A stretch of DNA of 64,000 nt from assembly GCF_032062135.1 (NCBI RefSeq), contig NC_092861.1, positions 142,670,641 through 142,734,640 on the forward strand, in the 5' to 3' direction. This document shows, piece by piece, positions 59,701 to 64,000 of this stretch. The notes under the pieces were generated by a model, which saw nothing but the letters and a program-made list of their open reading frames with translations, was not told where the DNA came from and searched no databases. Position numbers and translations under genes: made by a program. The stretch comes from Pyxicephalus adspersus (Eukaryota; Chordata; Amphibia; Anura; Pyxicephalidae). Positions within the stretch are counted from its first letter, which is position 1. Each line of letters starts with the position of its first letter.

Positions 59701-61269
59701 TTTCAAAGTATGAGCATGAAGTATGAGCAAAGTATGAACCCTACTTTTGTAAAATATATATTTTTTGGGGAGGGAACTGACTAAAATTTTCTATCTCATC
59801 TGTGTCGTATTAGAGAAATTCTCCTGTAGATCCAAAATGAAATGAGAAGAAAGCTCCTCCAAATTAACAATTTTTCTTTTCCTCTTGGACAATTTTCCTT
59901 GCCAATGGAACACAAATTCCCCCCACCGTCTGTTTTGTTGGCAATGAAAGAATTTATATTGCTCTTTCATCTGACTTGTAGTCCGTAGCTGGGACACATA
60001 CACCAATTTTTTCTCTTTCCTACTAAAGTTTTTTTCTATAGCTATGATTTAGACATTTCCCACCCGGCTCACCCAGTAATCCTTCTTCAGGCTTGTAACA
60101 CGAGTCTGCTACGCCGACTTTATTTCCTGTTTTCTAGGTGATGAATAATTACAATTACCATTTCTAATCAGAAAATTACAACCTGATTTTGTTTTACCTT
60201 GCCAATACAGTTTTAGGGTGTGCACTGATGTCCCAGGTTCCTCTGTGTCTCCCTGCCACCCTCCTACCCCCATGGCCCGGCCTCTTCCATACACCTTTGT
60301 CTTGCTGTTGTTTAGTTAAGGCTATATTGTACTTTGTAAACAGACAACACAAGTCTAAGGCTGTTTGAACACTGCTTTAGGTTCAGCTGCAGTACACCGT
60401 TCCTGTGATCTTTTATGTTCCTGAGCAGATGTCTTTCATTAATTTATGGATTTATCATCTTTTTCTTTCTTTTTTTTTTTTTTTACACCTGGCAGCTGGC
60501 TCAAGTTTCAGCAGTTATTGTCTATTTTGCATTGCATGTAGAATTGAATGTCATCTGTCTTCACAGAGCTTGGGCTATGAGCATCCAGGCAGCTTGCATG
60601 AACTTCTGGGTTAGGGGGAATTGTTCTAGCAGAGTACACACTTACCCCCACCCCATTGCCCCCTCCCTTTTAGCTTCTTAATATTTATTTGTGCTCATTT
60701 TCTTTCCTGGCCTTGAATGGGGCTTAGCTCGCGTTCGGTACAGCTGTATGTTTACCGAGTCTCTTCCATCATGACTCATTATGCGTGTGTAAGTATCCTG
60801 GAAACCGGCTGGGTTTTCTTGGAAGAACAGTTGGGTCATCAGTGCAATCACTTAAAAGGGAAACTCACCCGGCCTCCATTTATAGAATATTTACTAAACG
60901 GCGCCTTTGCTGTGAAGCGTTGCGCCGGGTTTTCCTGCTTATTTGATGCCTTGTAAATGGTAGATCCAATGACGGTCAGATTATGAACACCCAAGTATGC
61001 ATAAAAGTGGAAGTAACAACTTTGCTTAGCATTTGCGCCCCAGAACCCAAAAAATATGCCCCCAACATTGTGTTTTTGAACTTGCTATATAGAGGCTTTC
61101 CCCCAGAACTACATTTCCCACTATTTGTGAAGGCAGTACCGTTGTTTTGCTGGGAAAGAAATCAATGTATACATATATGAAGTAGGGGAAAAGGGGTGGT
61201 GGATAGGGGGAGTTCTGTAGTCCACAAAGCAGATCTGACCACAATTGGGTTTAGGTGTAGCAGAAACAT
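59701..61269. other. prox1 intron 2, mostly unique
   Basis: No transposon with clear ends. A poly-T run lies at about 60471-60484. 60700-60960 is a GC-richer unique segment. Frames here are short and unsupported. Confidence 0.35.
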
Positions 61270-61852
61270 TTGTCTTCATTTATCAAAGCTCTTCAAGACT
61301 GGAGAAGATAGAATATCATGGGAGAACCTGGATGATTCAGCAAACCTAAAATGGATTTCCTAAAAATCATTTGCTTCTATTAGGCAATTTTTTTCAATCC
61401 TGAGATCAATTGCAGGTGTGCTGCATCACCCAGGTTCACCCATGACAAGACTTCTCCAGAGCTGCCCCGACTCTCTGGAATGGTCTTCTCATCCTATTTG
61501 GCTTGCTCCTACTTTCTGCTCATTTAAAAGAGCACTCAAAACCCATTTTTTAAAACTTGCCTACCCATCTTTTTCTGTCTTTTGAAACCATTACTACTTC
61601 CCACCACTTCATATCTCCCATCTAATTGTGTGTAAATTCCCCCACCTCCTAGATTGTAAGCTCTTCGGGGCAGGGTCCTCTCCTCCTGTATCACTGTCTG
61701 TATTAGTCTGTCATTTGGAACCCTTATTTAATGTACAGCGCTGTGTAATATGTTGTCACTATATAAATCCTGTATATTAATAATAATAAAAATAATAATA
61801 ATAATATAATCTCCTCCAGTCTTGGAGATTTTTAATAAATCAGGCCCAATGT
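61270..61852. mobile_element. Palindromic MITE (family B) split by an L2-like insertion
   Basis: Left part 61270-61459 ('tttatcaaagctcttcaaga' to 'gacttctccag'); right part 61811-61852 ('ctcctccagtcttggagatt' to 'aataaatcaggccca'). Joined, they match the other family B copies. Confidence 0.8.
61460..61810 (+). mobile_element. Short L2-like 3' end inserted in MITE, with target duplication
   Basis: Begins 'agctgccccgactctctgga' (frame reads AAPTLWNGL, the RT C-terminal motif), runs through 'agattgtaagctcttcgggg', 'tgtacagcgctgtgtaatat' and a TAA microsatellite. CTTCTCCAG (61451-61459) and CTCCTCCAG (61811-61819) flank it, an 8/9 match. This is the most complete tail in the window. Confidence 0.85.
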
Positions 61853-62324
61853 GTTGTCAACTCACACAAAGAAATAGAAGCATATTGGATTTATGATAGA
61901 TCAGCAGGTATGTTCTATAATTTCAGTGTTTTTCAAGTTTAATGCCATAGGGAAAAGTGTAGGAGTTGGGAGGTATACTTTTTTTTTTTTAATTTTTGCC
62001 CAAACATACTTTTTATGACTATTTTTAAAACCTTGTTTGCTTTATAATTTGTAACTACGTGGATAAAGTAATAAATGAATCTTTATAACAGAAGGTTCTG
62101 CTTGCAGCTGCTCCCCTTATCTTTCTTACAAGGTCTATCTGATTGCAAGTATAAGCACACTGCAGTCTTTAATGTTGTAATTGGTCCACAGTGCACCAGT
62201 CTTTCAAAGACAATGACATCTTATACACAGAAATACGTATACTTGACCACAACACCAGAACCATAAAAATACAGATTTTAAATGAAGTAAGAAATGGAAT
62301 AATTTTATCTAATTTTTTTAATTA

Positions 62325-62480
62325 AACAGTATTTTTATAGCGCCAACATTTAATGCAGTGCTGTACATTAAATAGGGATTGCAAATAACAGATATAAACA
62401 GTGAAACAGGAGGAGGAGAGGGCCCTGCCCAGAAGAGCTTACAATCTAAGAGGAGGGGGAAGTAGTACACAATATTAGGA
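62325..62480 (-). mobile_element. L2-like 3' tail
   Basis: 'tatttttatagcgccaacat', 'gtgctgtacattaaataggg', 'gccctgcccagaagagctta' and 'agtagtacacaatatta'. Confidence 0.8.
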
Positions 62481-62964
62481 TTCCGCAATATTTTCTATTT
62501 TTCGGTAAGGTTTTGCTATATATGGATCATTTACAATCATAGGGGGATCTCTGCGATGTCACATCCCTGTACTTTTCTTCTTAAAATCCAGATAGAAAAA
62601 TGATTTTATGTATTTTATCCAGAAGTTTTGACTTTCCAGTGAGCCTTATCTGCGAGCAGTAGGTGACAGCTTGCTGCCGTTATTTCATTTATGCATTTTG
62701 ACAGATGGCACTGGAGAGTATAATGCACTTTTAGACTTCTCCATCAGTCTAATGGAGGTAACCGAAGGTTCTTTCAATTCTTTTCTTGGCACAAGAAGTA
62801 TGTCAGTGAAATTACCTTCCTTTGTAATGATTAAACCTCACAAGCAGAAACTGTTACAGTTATATATGGGGACTTTTGGTAAACATTTACATTTGTGTGT
62901 GCTGTAGACCTTTCCTTGCATCTTCATTGGTAGTGATTGATGTTAAATGTTGGGTAGGCGCTAT
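62481..62964. other. prox1 intron 2, nothing recognised
   Basis: Unique sequence with a 78-codon chance frame at 62671-62907; no homeo-Prospero similarity. Confidence 0.4.
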
Positions 62965-63077
62965 AACAAGATAGACGGATAGATAGAGAGATGATAGATG
63001 ATAACGGATAAATAAAGAGACAGATGATAGATAAATGAAAATAGAGAGAAAGAAAGAAAGAAAGAAAGAAAGAATGA

Positions 63078-63117
<40 letters not shown>

Positions 63118-63122
63118 AAAAA

Positions 63123-63153
<31 letters not shown>

Positions 63154-63155
63154 AT
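62965..63155 (+). repeat. GATA and (GAAA)n microsatellites
   Basis: Imperfect GATA units to about 63040, then GAAA units to about 63150 with an A-rich interruption near 63118. A shorter A/G-rich stretch with GAAA and CAAG units lies at about 63230-63260, followed by a duplicate of the 'attgcatttcatgggttgct' segment. Confidence 0.92.
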
Positions 63156-63160
63156 TTTTA

Positions 63161-63320
63161 TATTTTAAAGTTTTATTTATTGCATTTCATGGGTTGCTCA
63201 CATTATCCAAGAGAGAGAGACAAAAATAAAAAAAGAAAGAAAGCAAGCAAGAAAGAAATATTCTAAAGTTGTATTTATTGCATTTCATGGGTTGCTCACT
63301 CAAATATTATCCAATAGGAT
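63161..63320 (+). repeat. Tandem duplicate beside the GAAA array
   Basis: 'tttatttattgcatttcatg' followed by 'ggttgctcac' occurs at about 63172-63202 and again at about 63270-63300, each preceded by a GAAA-type run: a local duplication of about 98 bp. Confidence 0.8.
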
Positions 63321-63912
63321 TATAGGTTCCTTTGAATGCTATCCATATACTAAAAAAATAGACACAATAGGCAGTTTAGAATTAATTAAATGAAAATTAG
63401 AATAACCTTTCTTAATGTTAACATTTCATTGTTTGAATATCATTTAATCAGCATATTTGAATATATGTGTGTGTGTGTGTGTTCAATATCTAACGCTAGC
63501 CATATACTAATTGACTTTATTATGATCAGTTTTCTATTTGGTTGATTTGTTCAATATAAATGTTCACAGTCAATTAAATCAAATTGATCTTACTATCACA
63601 CGGCAATCAATGTATGGTCTAAAGGATAAAAACAAAATGAACATTCTAATTTGCATATGTACCAAAATTCGATCAAACAGAAGTCAATCAAGGGGTCTTA
63701 AAAAAACATCAGATACCTGTACAATCAAGGAAGGACTTCTGATCCGACTGATCAGGGTTCAAATCATTGTATGATCAATAGCTATTGCTTTTTTAAGACA
63801 TTTAGAGACAATTTATGGTTGATTTTTAAAAACAAGAATATATCTAATATAATTGATAGAATGTCACTTATGTTTGTGCTGTCAACAAGGTTCAATAATA
63901 ATGATTTTAGAA

Positions 63913-63947
<35 letters not shown>

Positions 63948-63948
63948 T
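63913..63948 (+). repeat. (GATA)n microsatellite
   Basis: About nine GATA/TAGA units. A short (GT)n lies at about 63463-63482. Confidence 0.93.
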
Positions 63949-64000
63949 TTGGTCATTTCTTGGTAAAGATTTCAATATTTGGATCTGCCTTGTGTCACTT

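Larger units (their letters stand above)
50524..64000 (+). other. prox1: prox1 intron 2 (5' part; continues past the window)
   Basis: I looked for an exon encoding the start of the homeo-Prospero domain (a frame continuing after SGSA with a Lys-rich then Phe-Phe-Tyr stretch) and saw none in the readable sequence. The intron is therefore at least 13.4 kb here unless exon 3 lies in the assembly gap at 53926-54309, which is unlikely because the gap sits inside a purine repeat. An in-frame stop at 50548 follows eight intron-encoded codons. Confidence 0.75.

Noticed and set aside
63045..63155. GAAA array as an LTR polypurine tract
   Set aside because: A simple tetranucleotide repeat with no LTR termini or primer-binding site nearby.

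Overview
The window looks like vertebrate nuclear DNA, most likely from a frog. It holds one recognisable gene, prox1 (Prospero homeobox 1), on the + strand. About 41.5 kb of repeat-rich, gene-free DNA lies upstream. Three things point to a frog: a single-copy prox1 exon whose product is nearly collinear with vertebrate PROX1; many decayed L2-clade LINE 3' ends that share a tail with a tRNA-headed V-domain SINE; and several hAT-type and foldback DNA-transposon families of the kind that fill anuran genomes. I cannot name the species. Nothing bacterial, viral or organellar is present.

Layout. 1-41.5 kb is intergenic: degraded L2 ends, hAT non-autonomous elements with 8-bp duplications, palindromic MITEs, two large minisatellites (26-bp unit at 16.7-17.9 kb, about 49-bp unit at 23.6-23.9 kb), one V-SINE at 34.4 kb and a nested L2/foldback block at 35.3-36.4 kb. 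Between these lie repeat-free AT-rich stretches that could be long-range prox1 enhancers. About 41.57-42.04 kb is the probable prox1 promoter and non-coding first exon (inverted CCAAT box, CRE-like sites, CT-rich and CA-rich leader, strong splice donor at 42040). About 42.04-48.73 kb is intron 1. Exon 2 (about 48732-50523) carries the start codon and 575 codons: the whole N-terminal regulatory region. From 50524 to the window end is intron 2. It contains a purine-only tract with a 384-bp assembly gap (53926-54309), a 32-bp minisatellite, GATA and GAAA microsatellites, and an L2-like end inserted into an older MITE with its target duplication still visible.

Main biological point: the exon 2/intron 2 junction is not GT-AG. 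Coding sequence stops after GCA (Ala575) and the intron begins ATATCCTTT, the consensus 5' splice site of U12-type AT-AC introns. It lies exactly where vertebrate PROX1 changes exon, just before the homeo-Prospero domain. Drosophila prospero has its U2/U12 twintron at the corresponding place. Failure to splice this intron would add eight residues and a stop, giving a protein without its DNA-binding domain. I could not find exon 3, so the homeo-Prospero domain lies beyond the window (or, less likely, in the gap). I found no convincing undescribed system; the splice junction and a possible short non-autonomous L2 derivative are the strongest leads.
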